Below, piece by piece: positions 46,907-56,099 of a stretch of 64,000 nt of DNA. A program made the translations under genes and the position numbers. The notes below the pieces were generated by a model that saw only the letters and a program-made list of their open reading frames with translations, ran no database searches and was not told the origin of the DNA. This DNA comes from Pseudomonadota bacterium (GTDB lineage Bacteria; Myxococcota_A; Polyangia; Haliangiales; Haliangiaceae): NCBI GenBank assembly GCA_023428295.1, contig JAEYYV010000417.1, forward strand, positions 1 through 64,000, read 5' to 3'. Positions within the stretch are counted from its first letter, which is position 1. Every line of letters starts with the position of its first letter.

Positions 46907-47491
46907 ATGATCCGGGGAATCATCGCGGCGGTCACCGTCGCCACGATCGCGACGGCGAGCACGGCCGAGGCGCGTCCCGCGTCGCAAGGCTGGTATGCGG
47001 AAGGCGGCCTCGGCGCCGTCACCTTTCTCCCCGCCACGTCGCGCCACGCCGCCGTGGGTCCGGGCCTTGGCGTTCGCGTCGGTCGCGATCTGTTCTCGTT
47101 CCTCTCGTTCGGCATCCAGATCGGCGCGTCGAGTCACGAGGCGACGGTCCCGGCCCCTCCCGAGGGCGAGTGGTTCCAGCTCTACCGCTCCGCCGCGGAC
47201 CTCCGCCTCGGCGGGCGCGTCGGTCGTGTCGCGCTCTTCGTCGAGGGCGGCGCCGGCGCAGCGATGATCTCGTCGAACATCCTCGGCAAGATCGGCGTCG
47301 CGATCACGGAGCCCGACGAACAGTTCACGCTCATGTTCCAAGCAGGCGCGGGCCTCGAGTACCAGCTCGAGAACCGTCACTACGCGATCGGTCTGGCCGG
47401 AGACTGGTTCTTCCTGCCGCAGTTCAAGCCGCCGAATGGCGCGCCCGTGCAGGCGATCGATTCGCGCCTCTACCTTCGCTACACCTATTAG
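46907..47491 (+). CDS. small outer-membrane beta-barrel (GltH candidate)
   Basis: A 194-residue exported protein with signal peptide (ATIATASTAEA) and about eight alternating beta strands of an OmpA/OmpX-like barrel, ending in an aromatic residue (LRYTY), as outer-membrane proteins recognised by BamA do. Strands include WYAEGGLGAVTFL, FSFGIQIGASS and LFVEGGAGAAM. It is the last gene of the Glt-like operon, 15 nt after the lipoprotein. In M. xanthus a barrel, GltH, follows gltG. The 3' end overlaps the convergent UbiB-like gene by 4 nt. Confidence 0.62.
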   Translation: MIRGIIAAVTVATIATASTAEARPASQGWYAEGGLGAVTFLPATSRHAAVGPGLGVRVGRDLFSFLSFGIQIGASSHEATVPAPPEGEWFQLYRSAADLRLGGRVGRVALFVEGGAGAAMISSNILGKIGVAITEPDEQFTLMFQAGAGLEYQLENRHYAIGLAGDWFFLPQFKPPNGAPVQAIDSRLYLRYTY

Positions 47492-48813
47492 CGGAGCGCT
47501 CGGCGCCCGTTGCCGATGAGATCGATCAGCACGCGCCGAAACGGTGCGTGAGCGTCGAGCATTCCGATCACCGCAGCCGCGCCGAGCCGCTGACGCCAGA
47601 GGAGGAGCAGCTTCGCCGGCAGGTGCAACCCACCGAGCGCGAGCACGCGCTGCGTGGCTTCGGCGAGGTCGGCGGCGTAGCGCGCGGACCAGTGGAACTC
47701 GCCGTGCGTGATCATCGGCGCGGCGAGTTGGCGCTCCCACTCGCGATGCGCGGTGGATGCGAGCAGGTCGGCGCGCGCGAGCAGCCCCGATCGCGCGAGG
47801 CCCATACGAAACCGCTCCGCTGCAGACGCGTTGTCATCGTCGAGGAGGCCCCACCAGATCTCGCGATCGGCATCGCGAACGGCGTCCGGAATTGCGAACG
47901 CGCAGCCGAAGTCGAGGCACCACACGTGGACGTGTCCGTCGGGTTGTTCGTCGACGAGGAAGTTGCCCGGGTTGGGATCCGCGTTGAGCAGGCCGTGCGC
48001 GAGCGGCGAGCCCCACGCCACCTCGAAGATGCCCATCGCGGCTTGTCGGCGAATGTCGGGCGACGCGATGCCGCCTGCTTCGACGACGGTCTTACCCTTC
48101 GCGCGCGTCATGGTGAGCACGCGTGTCGACGAGAGATCGCCGATGACACGCGGGAAGCGGAGCACGCGATGGTTCGTCCACGCCGTCGCGAAGGTGGTCA
48201 TCGCGGCGGCTTCCGCACGGTAATCGAGCTCGCCGCGCACGGCGGTGGAGAGCGCTTCGAGCGCGTCGTCGTCGAGCGTGTTGCCGACCTCGGCGCCCGC
48301 GAGCTTGCGTACGAAGGCCTCGTCGTCGAGATCCGCGCGCAACGCCTCGGCGACGCCCGGATACTGCACTTTCACGACGACGTCCGTGCCGTCGTGCAGC
48401 TTGGCGGCGTGCACCTGGCCGAGCGACGCGGACGCGAGCGGGCTCACATCCCAGTGCGCGAACAGCGCTTGCGGCGGCTTGCCGAGATCCTCCTCGATCA
48501 CGCGCGCGATCGCTCCCGCAGAGACAGCCGGTGCGCGATCCCAGAGCCCTCCGAGCACCGCACGCGCTGCGGCCGTGGCGCCGCTGCGACCACCGAGCGT
48601 GGCGCCCGGATCGTAGGCGGCGAGCTGCGCGACCTTGGCGAGGCCGCCTTTGAGGCGTCCCGCTTGCGCGGCGAGCACTCTCGCAGCTTCCTCGTCGACG
48701 ACCATGTCGTCCTCGTCCGAGCCCGTGGGATCCGTGGTCACGATCTGCTTCGCGCGCGTCCACAGCCGCGTCCAGCCCACCTTGCGCTCCGCCTTCTTGC
48801 GTTCGTCGGTCAT
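47488..48813 (-). CDS. ABC1/UbiB-family atypical kinase
   Basis: A 441-residue protein of the ABC1/ADCK/UbiB family. The Gly-rich region reads RLKGGLAKVAQ (family KxGQ motif with Gly insertions), the Ala-rich loop SASLGQVHAAKL, and the catalytic part LLNADPNPGNFLVD followed by the metal-binding LDFGCA. In most members the catalytic stretch begins with His-Ala-Asp-Pro-His-Pro; here both His are Asn. Members support ubiquinone synthesis or lipid homeostasis. No membrane anchor is predicted at the C-terminus. It is convergent with the Glt-like operon and the first gene downstream of it; no functional link is evident. Confidence 0.82.
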   Translation of the reverse strand: MTDERKKAERKVGWTRLWTRAKQIVTTDPTGSDEDDMVVDEEAARVLAAQAGRLKGGLAKVAQLAAYDPGATLGGRSGATAAARAVLGGLWDRAPAVSAGAIARVIEEDLGKPPQALFAHWDVSPLASASLGQVHAAKLHDGTDVVVKVQYPGVAEALRADLDDEAFVRKLAGAEVGNTLDDDALEALSTAVRGELDYRAEAAAMTTFATAWTNHRVLRFPRVIGDLSSTRVLTMTRAKGKTVVEAGGIASPDIRRQAAMGIFEVAWGSPLAHGLLNADPNPGNFLVDEQPDGHVHVWCLDFGCAFAIPDAVRDADREIWWGLLDDDNASAAERFRMGLARSGLLARADLLASTAHREWERQLAAPMITHGEFHWSARYAADLAEATQRVLALGGLHLPAKLLLLWRQRLGAAAVIGMLDAHAPFRRVLIDLIGNGRRALR

Positions 48814-48837
48814 CGTCGCTCCGGGTTCTCTCCCTGC

Positions 48838-50622
48838 TCACTCTAGCGGGGCCATCTCGGACGTCGAGACTCGCACGGGACCGGACTCGTCGCTCCAATA
48901 GAGCTCGACGCGATTCTTGCCGGTCTTCTTCGCGCGATAGAGCGCGCGATCGGCGCGCCGGATCAGGTCCTCGGCGCTCTGCGCTTTGCTCTCGGGATAG
49001 GACGCCACGCCAAACGACGCGGTCACCGATAGCACCTTGGGCGGATCGCTATCGGTCGTGATCCGCAGCTCGGTGATCGCCGCGCGAATACGCTCGCCCA
49101 CGTTGTATGCGGCCACCATGTCGCTGCGCGGGAGGATCATCGCGATCTCCTCACCGCCGTAGCGCGCCGCGGTGTCGACGCCGCGGAGCTGACTCTTGAC
49201 GCAGTTCGCGATCGCGCGGAGCACACGGTCGCCGATGAGGTGCCCGTGATCGTCGTTGAGCTTCTTGAAGTCGTCGACGTCCATCATCAGCACCGAGAAC
49301 GGCGTCGAGTAGCGCTTGGATCGCTCGATCTCCTCCTCGATGCGCGCGTCGAAGTAGCGACGCATGAACAAGCCGGTGAGGCCGTCGACCATCGCGAGCT
49401 CGTAGAGATGCGCGTTCTGGAGCGCCGCGGAGATCTGCAACCCGAGCGACTCGAGCAGGCGCTGGTGATCCGCGCGGAACGCACCGACCTGCGTCGACTG
49501 CACGGCGATGACGCCTTCGCACCCGCCGTACATCATGAGCGGGACGCCGAGCCACGAGCGAATGCCGTCGGTGCGATCGATCTCGATGTCGTCGGTCGCC
49601 TCGAGGTCGTCGATGCGGCGCGGCTGGATCTTGGTCATCACCCACCCCGCAGCGCCCTCCCGGTCCGCGATCGCGTGGCGAAAGAAGCGATCGCCCGCGC
49701 GATCGTAGCCATCGAGCACGAAGCCTGATTCGCCGCCACTGCGCCGATGAACGAGCGCGACGGCCTCCGCTTCCGGAATCGCGTTGCACGTCTCCTTGGC
49801 CACCGCCTCGACGAGCTCTTCGAGCTGCAGCGATGCAGACAAGCGTCGCGCTGTCGCCGTCAGGATCTCGAGATCGTGCACGCGCTCCTGCAGTTGATGG
49901 CGCGCGCGCGACAGTCGCGAGAACACGAGGTTGATCAGCAAGTACGTGAGCGACAGCAGCAAGAACCCGAGCGGTTGATGCGGATCGTAGAGGAGCACCA
50001 GCACCACACCGATCGGCATGAGCGACGCTTCCGAGAGGATGCCCGGCAGCGCGAGCTCGCTCACGTAGGTGCGCCACGACCGACCGAGCAGTCGCAGCCG
50101 AACGCCTTGCAGTGCGTAGTGCGCGACGAGCAGCATCGCAGCGACGGCGACCACGCGAATGGCGACCTCGATCACGTCGAGCTCGCGCGCGATCGGTTCG
50201 CCTCCTACAAACACCCAGCCGCACAGCGCCACGAGCCCACCGCTCATGCCGCCGAAGTAGAGGACGTACCCGATCTCGGCGAACCACCCGTCCGGATCTT
50301 TCCGACCTCGCTGACGTCGGTAGTACAGCCGCAGCGACGCATCGACCGTGAGCGCGATCGCGACGAGACGACCGGCGCCGATCGCACCCACGCACATCGC
50401 AGCGGCCACGTAGTACGCGGAGTCGAGCGAGAGCACGCTGCCCTCCACCAACCGAAACGCGAGCGCGCGCGCGGAGAGGATCACGATGACGAAGAGCGCG
50501 ATCCACAGCGGATCGGTCTTAGTCGGCTCCGGTAAAATCCCGAACACCGGCAACGCGAACACGACCAACCAGCCGAGTACACCCAGCAGGATCGTGAACA
50601 GGTGCCCGGTGCGACGTGGCAC
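48838..50622 (-). CDS. membrane GAF-GGDEF diguanylate cyclase
   Basis: A 594-residue protein. The N-terminal ~235 residues form seven or eight transmembrane helices, a MASE-like sensor region. A coiled coil and a GAF domain (~255-410) follow, then a GGDEF domain with intact RYGGEEIA active site and the substrate-binding residues MMDVDDFKKLNDDHGH. It should synthesise cyclic-di-GMP. A phosphodiesterase-type HD-GYP protein is elsewhere in the window. The GAF domain contains no Cys pair or His that would suggest heme or redox sensing. Start ATG 50622 gives a proper membrane N-terminus. Confidence 0.93.
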   Translation of the reverse strand: MPRRTGHLFTILLGVLGWLVVFALPVFGILPEPTKTDPLWIALFVIVILSARALAFRLVEGSVLSLDSAYYVAAAMCVGAIGAGRLVAIALTVDASLRLYYRRQRGRKDPDGWFAEIGYVLYFGGMSGGLVALCGWVFVGGEPIARELDVIEVAIRVVAVAAMLLVAHYALQGVRLRLLGRSWRTYVSELALPGILSEASLMPIGVVLVLLYDPHQPLGFLLLSLTYLLINLVFSRLSRARHQLQERVHDLEILTATARRLSASLQLEELVEAVAKETCNAIPEAEAVALVHRRSGGESGFVLDGYDRAGDRFFRHAIADREGAAGWVMTKIQPRRIDDLEATDDIEIDRTDGIRSWLGVPLMMYGGCEGVIAVQSTQVGAFRADHQRLLESLGLQISAALQNAHLYELAMVDGLTGLFMRRYFDARIEEEIERSKRYSTPFSVLMMDVDDFKKLNDDHGHLIGDRVLRAIANCVKSQLRGVDTAARYGGEEIAMILPRSDMVAAYNVGERIRAAITELRITTDSDPPKVLSVTASFGVASYPESKAQSAEDLIRRADRALYRAKKTGKNRVELYWSDESGPVRVSTSEMAPLE

Positions 50623-50681
50623 AGCGCGGTATCTATCTCATGCGCCGCGCCTCGAACGGGAAAGAACTCCCGAAAGCGCGA

Positions 50682-50712
50682 ACGGGCCCAGCAGCATTGC
50701 TGCCGGACCCGT
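50682..50712 (-). terminator. hairpin downstream of the 57-residue protein gene
   Basis: An imperfect inverted repeat: ACGGG, CC and GCAG at 50682-50694 pair with the complementary stretch ending at 50712, with two mismatches and a short loop. It starts about 20 nt after the small gene's stop on the minus strand. The following sequence is only moderately T-rich, so it is a tentative terminator. Confidence 0.35.
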
Positions 50713-50733
50713 CGGGGTTGTCGTGTTGGGTAG

Positions 50734-50907
50734 TTAGATGTCGATGATCATCACACCGCGCTCGGATTCATCCTGTGCGGGTGTGACGGCCGGGCGGTCA
50801 TAGCTCGGCGGACGATGAACTGGGAGCTCGGGCCGAGGAGCTTCCTGCTCCTTGCGACGCTCCTCTTCCTTCTTCAGGATTTCTTCGATGATCCAGGGAT
50901 CCAGCAT
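50734..50907 (-). CDS. small conserved-looking protein of 57 residues
   Basis: Minus-strand frame from ATG 50907 to TAA 50734. The product begins MLDPWIIEEILKKEEER, has a highly charged helical first half, a Pro-rich middle with two PxxP stretches (ELPVHRPPSYDRP), and ends in ERGVMIIDI. An AGGCGG ribosome-binding site lies upstream. The DPWII start and the RGVxIIDI end recall small acidic proteins I believe occur in other myxobacteria, though this was not checked. It is soluble and non-exported. The frame ends in a natural stop and is followed by a hairpin, supporting a real gene. Function unknown. Confidence 0.65.
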   Translation of the reverse strand: MLDPWIIEEILKKEEERRKEQEAPRPELPVHRPPSYDRPAVTPAQDESERGVMIIDI

Positions 50908-51302
50908 GGGGACCGCCTTTCAGCGTTCAGAGTGACAACTCTAACTACGTAATCTCTTGGTAGCTCCTGCCCCGAGAACTGCAACCTGCGGGCCTTTGGA
51001 TACTAAGTCCCGCAGGCTTATTCTAACGCATGACAATCTAAAGGGCTCCACTTCTACACGATCAAAATCGTACAGTGATCGATCGACCGGATCCTGTCAG
51101 CGTCGAGGTACGACGCCCCCACTAACGCAACTCGTCGTCGGTGTTTCATGAACAACGCCACGACGTTGAGGACCAAATCGGCGCCCTGACTTTTTTGCGG
51201 ACCGTGGTGACAACAAACGGCGTAGAGGGAGCTTAGTCACCAAGGCGAAGCGCTACAGCTGGAAGATCGAGTAGCCAGCGGTACGATCCCCCCGACCCGA
51301 GC
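50908..51302. other. 395-nt intergenic region with a hairpin
   Basis: No convincing gene is seen here. The sequence is AT-richer than the rest of the window. It holds a perfect 8-bp inverted repeat, CCTGCGGG (50985-50992) with CCCGCAGG (51009-51016), a short ACGAT/ATCGT repeat near 51058-51071, and a six-T run at 51191-51196. A 64-residue frame at 50957-51151 on the plus strand has no ribosome-binding site and is not called. The region may contain promoters for the small gene (minus) or an untranslated RNA. Confidence 0.4.
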
Positions 51303-51947
51303 TCAGTCGAGGTCCTTGAGCTTCCACGCGCTGTCTTCCTTTACGAAAACCACCGTGAACCGGTCGCCATAGGCCATCCGTGCGTCGTTGCCGCGCTCGA
51401 TGATCGGCTCGTCGACGTTGGCTTCGAGATCGTTGATGAGCTTCTCCATCTGTTCACGCGAGGGGCCGGTGAACTGCTGCTTCATCTTCTCGGCGTCCAT
51501 CTTTTCGCGATACGCGCTCGGCACGAAGCGAAGCATCACGTCCCATCGCTCGAGTCGATACGCGCGAATGAACGATCGCAGCGCGGCCTTGGGCGAGGTC
51601 TGATCGTAGAAGCCGAGTGGGTTCGTCGAGATCTTCCAGTAGCCGCCTTCTTGCACGAGGCGCATGGTGTCGCCGAGCCCGTACTCGAACTCCGCGCTGA
51701 CCTCGATGCTGCCGCGTTTGCCACGCAGCCGATCGGCGGTCTCGTCGACCTCGCGTGGGTTGTCACGCATCATGCGGACGTAGTCTTCGCGCGAGACCTT
51801 CCCGCGAAAGCTGGACGACATCAGATCGTACGCTTCGCTGAAGTCGTGGTTCTTGAGCGCGCGGCCGTACTTGTCGAGGGTCTGCGTCGGGCCCTTCCCG
51901 CCCGAGCATGCCATCAGCAACACCGCGCACGACGCGACTAAACGCAT
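51303..51947 (-). CDS. lipoprotein, NTF2-like domain candidate
   Basis: A 214-residue lipoprotein (lipobox LMAC, Cys14). The mature protein begins with a helical segment (TLDKYGRALKNHDFSEAYDLM) and contains two related halves, each with the pattern of helices followed by a beta strand ending in W-K (GGYWKISTNP and SAWKLKDLD). That layout resembles NTF2-like/SnoaL-type exported domains used for small-ligand binding or peptidoglycan association. No catalytic residues recognised. Monocistronic by position, 50 nt downstream of the M28 peptidase on the same strand. Confidence 0.65.
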   Translation of the reverse strand: MRLVASCAVLLMACSGGKGPTQTLDKYGRALKNHDFSEAYDLMSSSFRGKVSREDYVRMMRDNPREVDETADRLRGKRGSIEVSAEFEYGLGDTMRLVQEGGYWKISTNPLGFYDQTSPKAALRSFIRAYRLERWDVMLRFVPSAYREKMDAEKMKQQFTGPSREQMEKLINDLEANVDEPIIERGNDARMAYGDRFTVVFVKEDSAWKLKDLD

Positions 51948-51997
51948 GGCTGCGTTATAGCACTAGCTCGTCGCTGCCACCGGTTTCGCGAGCCGGG

Positions 51998-52930
51998 CTA
52001 CTTGCGCGCCGGCTCGACGGGCTCGGCGAGCTCCGCGAGCGTCGCGACGATGACCTGCGCGACCTTCGTGGTGAACGGCATGTGGAGCGTGTCGAACGTG
52101 TCGCTCGGCTTGTGATAGTGCGGCGTGTCCTCGCCCGAGCCCGCGACGTTGTGCGCCTCGACGCAGTCCATCGGCGAGATAGCCGGGATGCCCGCTTCCT
52201 GAAAGCTCGTGTGATCGTCGCCGTAGCAGTACGTGTGCTCGACATACGTCTTGTGCGGCACGCCCATGCGCGTCGCGACGTCGGCCATGTGAGTGACGAG
52301 GTGGCTCGACGCCGGGTCGCCGAGGATGTCCATCGCGTCGTTCTCGCCCTGCGGCCAGTAGCCGATCATGTCCGGCGCGATCACGCCTTTGACCGTGAGG
52401 CCCTGCTCGGCGATCCACCGCACCATGTGCTTGCTGCCGAGGCTGCCCTGCTCTTCCGCGGCCGTGAACACGAACCAGATCGTGTTCGCGAAGCTGTGCT
52501 TGGACATCACGCGCGCGGCTTCGAGCACGCCGGCCACGCCGGTCGCGTTGTCGTCCGCGCCGGGCGCGTTGGTCATCGCTTGGTTCGACGTGGAGTCGTA
52601 GTGCGCCGAGTAGATGTAGATGACCTCGGGCGTCTTGGTTCCGGGGAGCTTGATGATGACGTTGTTCGCCACCTGGTTCGTGACCTGGAACGGATCGAGC
52701 TCGGCGGTGAGGCCCATCGCTTCGGCGCGATCGACCAAGTAGTCGCGCGCTTGTTCGTCGCCTTGGCTCATGGTGTAGCGCGTCCCCATCGCGACGAGAT
52801 CCTGGATCGTCGTCTCGAGCTCGGCCTGCGAGACATCGGCAGCGAGCACGACAGGGTCGATGGCGGGCGCGGGCTTGGAGTCGTTGCCGCACGCGGCGAG
52901 GAGCAGGACCAAAGCGAGTCGTGACTGCAT
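51998..52930 (-). CDS. lipoprotein M28-family metallo-aminopeptidase
   Basis: A 310-residue lipoprotein (lipobox AAC, Cys14) with an M28 di-zinc peptidase domain. Metal and catalytic residues are all visible: SAHYDST (first His and base Asp), PGADDNATG (bridging Asp), TAAEEQG (catalytic Glu and ligand Glu), PDMIGY (Asp ligand) and HYHKPSDT (last His). It cleaves N-terminal residues from peptides outside the cytoplasm. Two Cys near the active site (HTYCYGDD and MDCVEAH) may pair. The neighbour MFS transporter gene is upstream on the same strand with a 50-nt gap. Confidence 0.92.
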   Translation of the reverse strand: MQSRLALVLLLAACGNDSKPAPAIDPVVLAADVSQAELETTIQDLVAMGTRYTMSQGDEQARDYLVDRAEAMGLTAELDPFQVTNQVANNVIIKLPGTKTPEVIYIYSAHYDSTSNQAMTNAPGADDNATGVAGVLEAARVMSKHSFANTIWFVFTAAEEQGSLGSKHMVRWIAEQGLTVKGVIAPDMIGYWPQGENDAMDILGDPASSHLVTHMADVATRMGVPHKTYVEHTYCYGDDHTSFQEAGIPAISPMDCVEAHNVAGSGEDTPHYHKPSDTFDTLHMPFTTKVAQVIVATLAELAEPVEPARK

Positions 52931-52980
52931 GAGGCGCGGACCTTACGATCCGCCCGACGACGAACACCACCGAAAAGCGC

Positions 52981-54219
52981 TCACCGGGTCTGTCGATCCG
53001 TGGCGAACGAGCGGGTTGCCATCATCATCGCCACCGCGGCGATGGCGAGAATCCCCGTCGGGATCCACATCGCCGTCGTGAGATCCGTGCGCACGGCAAT
53101 CTCGCCGAGCGCCCACGACGACGGCGCGGTGCCCACCAAGTGCATCACGCCGATGACCAGCCCTTGCGCGGCGACGGCCTTGCCGGGCGGCGCGAGGTCG
53201 TCGACGGTCGCCGCCATCGGCGCGTGATAGAGCGAGAACGTGAACAGCGTCGCGACCCCTGCGACATAGATCGCGATGTTCGGCGGCGCGAGGATCGCGA
53301 GGCTCGCCGTCGGTATCGACGCTGTCATGCCGATCGCGATCATCCACAGTCGCCCCGTGACGTACTTCTTGCGCAGCGCATCGGCAGCGCGCCCACCGAC
53401 GATGATGCCCGCGAGAGCACCGAAGAGACCGATGACGAGCACGTTCGTCGCGGCGGCTTCGCTCATGCCTTTCCCGCTCGGGCTCTTCAGGTACTCGAGC
53501 ATGAACGCGTTGTAGCCACCGGCCGCGAACGCCATCGCGGTCGTCGACAGCATGATCCACCGCAGCGTGCGGATGCGCAGCAGCGCGCGCGCCTCGACGA
53601 GGAACGTCCGCGTGAAGCCGAACACGTACGTCCACACCGGCTCGTCGGTCGTGCGCTCGTGGGTCGCGATGGGCTGCTTGATGATCACGAGCGCGAGCAC
53701 GATGCCCGGCGCACCGAGCGCGATCACGACCCACGGAAAGCCGAGCAACGAACCCGCGCCGAACCCGACGACGCCGCCGAGGAACAGCCCGAGGTTGAAC
53801 ACGGCGATGCGCGACGCTTTGTTCGTCGAGTACAGCTGCCCGATGATCGAGTTCGCGACGGGCACCACCGCGGCGGTCCCGAGCCCGACGAGCGCGCGAG
53901 AGCTCGCCAGCGTGATGTAGCTCGTGCCGAGCGCACCGAGCGCACCCGCTACGCTCGCGAGGCCCACGCCGAACGCGATGACCTTTCGTCGATCGTACGC
54001 GTCGCCTGCCCAGCCAAACGGCAGCGTCGCGAGCGCGTGCGGGATCATGAACACCGTCTGCAGAAAGCCGATCTGCGCGTAGTCGATGTCGTAGCGCGCG
54101 CTCAGATCGGGATACACGGCAAACAGCGCATTGCGCGCCGCGTAGGACACGAGGTTGATGAGCGAGAGCACGACGAGGATCTGCGTCGCGCGCGCGCGGC
54201 TGCTCTCGATCGTGATCAC
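52981..54219 (-). CDS. MFS transporter (Spns-like)
   Basis: A 412-residue transporter with twelve predicted helices in two halves. The loop between helices 2 and 3 reads GWAGDAYDRRKVI, the MFS motif A (GxxxDRxGRR-like), and ASSRALVGLGTAA carries the motif B Arg. The middle loop is charged (KQPIATHERTTDEP). The N-terminal half, with NLVSYAARNALFAVYPDL, resembles the spinster-like subgroup. Substrate unknown; export of a lipid-like or small organic molecule is plausible. GTG 54219 with GGGGGAG upstream is the start. Co-transcription with the M28 peptidase downstream is possible. Confidence 0.88.
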   Translation of the reverse strand: MITIESSRARATQILVVLSLINLVSYAARNALFAVYPDLSARYDIDYAQIGFLQTVFMIPHALATLPFGWAGDAYDRRKVIAFGVGLASVAGALGALGTSYITLASSRALVGLGTAAVVPVANSIIGQLYSTNKASRIAVFNLGLFLGGVVGFGAGSLLGFPWVVIALGAPGIVLALVIIKQPIATHERTTDEPVWTYVFGFTRTFLVEARALLRIRTLRWIMLSTTAMAFAAGGYNAFMLEYLKSPSGKGMSEAAATNVLVIGLFGALAGIIVGGRAADALRKKYVTGRLWMIAIGMTASIPTASLAILAPPNIAIYVAGVATLFTFSLYHAPMAATVDDLAPPGKAVAAQGLVIGVMHLVGTAPSSWALGEIAVRTDLTTAMWIPTGILAIAAVAMMMATRSFATDRQTR

Positions 54220-54252
54220 GCTCCCCCCAACGAGGACATCTCGCAGACGATA

Positions 54253-55557
54253 TCAGGGCGCGGGCGGACCTTCTGCGATCTGCACGTCGTACGCCCCTTC
54301 GCCCGACGCGTCCGTGCCCTTCACGCGGATGACCGCGCGCGCGTTGGCGGGGACCTGCCCCGTCACCTTCTCAACCACGCCCTTGCCCTTCTTGTCGCCC
54401 TTGCCGACGGACTTGCCGTCGACGAGCAGCTCGACATCGAGGTCGCTCTCGGCCGGAACATCGACCGTGACGTCGACGGTACGCGGGTTCGCGTCGGTCG
54501 GGATCGCGAAGCAATCGACGTCGCCTGGCGTGAACACGGCGTGCACGATCGTGCGGTCCGGCGGAATTGGCATCGCCTTCTCGGGCGTGTCGTTCGGCTC
54601 GATCTCCGCGTCGGGCTGCGGGACCTTCGCGACCACGCGCAGCTGGTACTGCGTCTCGGGATTGGACTTGTCGCCCTTGATCGACACGTAGTGAAACGGC
54701 GGCGCACCGTCGGGAACGATCGGCACGATGCCGCGCACGACGAGCGGCTGCCCGCGCGGAGCCTTGCGTGTGACGAGCGGATTGCCGATGCCATCGCTGA
54801 CATCGACCGAGAGCGCGACACCTTCGACGGCGCTGACCTCGATATCGATCGCGTTCTTCTCGGACAGCGTCTCGACCGAGAGCTTCCACACGTCGACATC
54901 GCCCGCCCAGCCCACGAAGCCCGTGACGGTATCGCCGACGATGAGATCGAGCGCGGTGCCGCGATCGTCGTCGGGCTCGCGCTCCGCGTTGGGTGCGACT
55001 GGCGCTACGCGCGCGCTGATCTCGTAGACCGGCGCGGGCACGACCTCGATGCCCGCATCGATCGCCTTCTGTCCCTTCTTGGGCTTGGCCGCTTTCGGTG
55101 GCGGCGCCTTGTTCATCTTCACGACCGCGCGATACGTGCCAGGAGACACGCCGAGGTTGGGCACGCCCTCTTTGATGCGCGCCCCACCGCGATCGGACTT
55201 GGCGAGCACCGTTCCACCGACGTCCTCCACCTCGAGGATCAGGTCCACGCCTTCGATCGCCGAGACCTCCACGGAAAGCACACCCGGTTCGGCGACCGCG
55301 ATCTTGAACGTGTCGACATCGGTGTCGGGTTCGATCTTCGCGCGCACGGTCGCGCCGGGCGCGAGCGCTGTCGCCGTGTCGTCGCCGTCGTTGGGCTCGA
55401 CCTCGTCGGTCGTTTGCGCGGCGGCGCCACCATCGGTAGTCACCTGCGTGACGACCTGCACCGCAGCGGCGTCGCGATCGGTGCGCTTTTGCGTCGACTT
55501 ACCGCACGCCGCGGCGAGGAGCGAAGCACAGCCGAGGGCGACGACCGCGCGCATCAC
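54253..55557 (-). CDS. lipoprotein with three PPC-like domains
   Basis: A 434-residue lipoprotein (lipobox AAAC, Cys18). After an acidic linker, three domains start with the phrases [27 protein letters not shown] and [14 protein letters not shown], each a marker of bacterial pre-peptidase C-terminal (PPC) beta-sandwich domains, with [13 protein letters not shown] strands. A Lys/Ala-rich loop separates the first two. No peptidase domain is present. Overlaps the fabZ stop by 4 nt (ATGA), so it is the last gene of the envelope operon. Such domains usually bind carbohydrate or mediate surface retention. Confidence 0.72.
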   Translation of the reverse strand: MMRAVVALGCASLLAAACGKSTQKRTDRDAAAVQVVTQVTTDGGAAAQTTDEVEPNDGDDTATALAPGATVRAKIEPDTDVDTFKIAVAEPGVLSVEVSAIEGVDLILEVEDVGGTVLAKSDRGGARIKEGVPNLGVSPGTYRAVVKMNKAPPPKAAKPKKGQKAIDAGIEVVPAPVYEISARVAPVAPNAEREPDDDRGTALDLIVGDTVTGFVGWAGDVDVWKLSVETLSEKNAIDIEVSAVEGVALSVDVSDGIGNPLVTRKAPRGQPLVVRGIVPIVPDGAPPFHYVSIKGDKSNPETQYQLRVVAKVPQPDAEIEPNDTPEKAMPIPPDRTIVHAVFTPGDVDCFAIPTDANPRTVDVTVDVPAESDLDVELLVDGKSVGKGDKKGKGVVEKVTGQVPANARAVIRVKGTDASGEGAYDVQIAEGPPAP

Positions 55558-56027
55558 GACACCTTGGACTTCTCGGCGAGCCCTGCGAGGAACTCCGCCT
55601 CGGAGACGACCGTCCCGTTCACTTTGATCTCGCCACGCATCTTGAAGATCTTGCCCTTTCGCAGCGGCACGACCTCGATGATCAGCTGATCGCCGGGCGT
55701 GACCGCCTTGCGGAACTTCACCGCGTCGATCGCCATGAACAGCATGACGTGGGTCGAGGGATCGAACGTCACGACGCGCGACGCGAGGAGGCCCCCCGCT
55801 TGTGCCATCGCTTCGATCTGGAGCACGCCCGGCATGACGGGCACGCCGGGGAAGTGGCCCTGGAAGTACGGCTCGTTGAACGTGACGTTCTTCAGCGCGA
55901 CGATCTTGTCGTCGGTGAGCTCGAGAACGCGATCGACGAGCAGGAATGGATAGCGGTGAGGGAGCAGACCCAGGATCTGCTCGGCCTTCATCGTTTCACT
56001 AGCGGGCCGCTCGCTGCCTTCCGACAT
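55554..56027 (-). CDS. fabZ: 3-hydroxyacyl-ACP dehydratase FabZ
   Basis: A 157-residue hot-dog-fold enzyme dehydrating beta-hydroxyacyl-ACP in fatty-acid synthesis. The catalytic His is in [12 protein letters not shown] and the active-site Glu in [10 protein letters not shown], with the family motif [10 protein letters not shown] between them. ATG 56027 is chosen; GTG 56045 is a less likely alternative. It sits after skp and before a PPC-domain lipoprotein. lpxD, which normally lies between skp and fabZ, and lpxA after it, are absent. The stop overlaps the start of the downstream lipoprotein. Confidence 0.95.
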   Translation of the reverse strand: MSEGSERPASETMKAEQILGLLPHRYPFLLVDRVLELTDDKIVALKNVTFNEPYFQGHFPGVPVMPGVLQIEAMAQAGGLLASRVVTFDPSTHVMLFMAIDAVKFRKAVTPGDQLIIEVVPLRKGKIFKMRGEIKVNGTVVSEAEFLAGLAEKSKVS

Positions 56028-56099
56028 AGACGTCGGATCTACCACGAGCGCGCCCTCTCTATTTCACATCGCCGCCGCTTCGCTACGGCGAGACGGACG

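Noticed and set aside
50957..51151. A 64-codon plus-strand frame in the intergenic gap
   Set aside because: No ribosome-binding site, no recognised composition bias of coding sequence, and it overlaps the hairpin.
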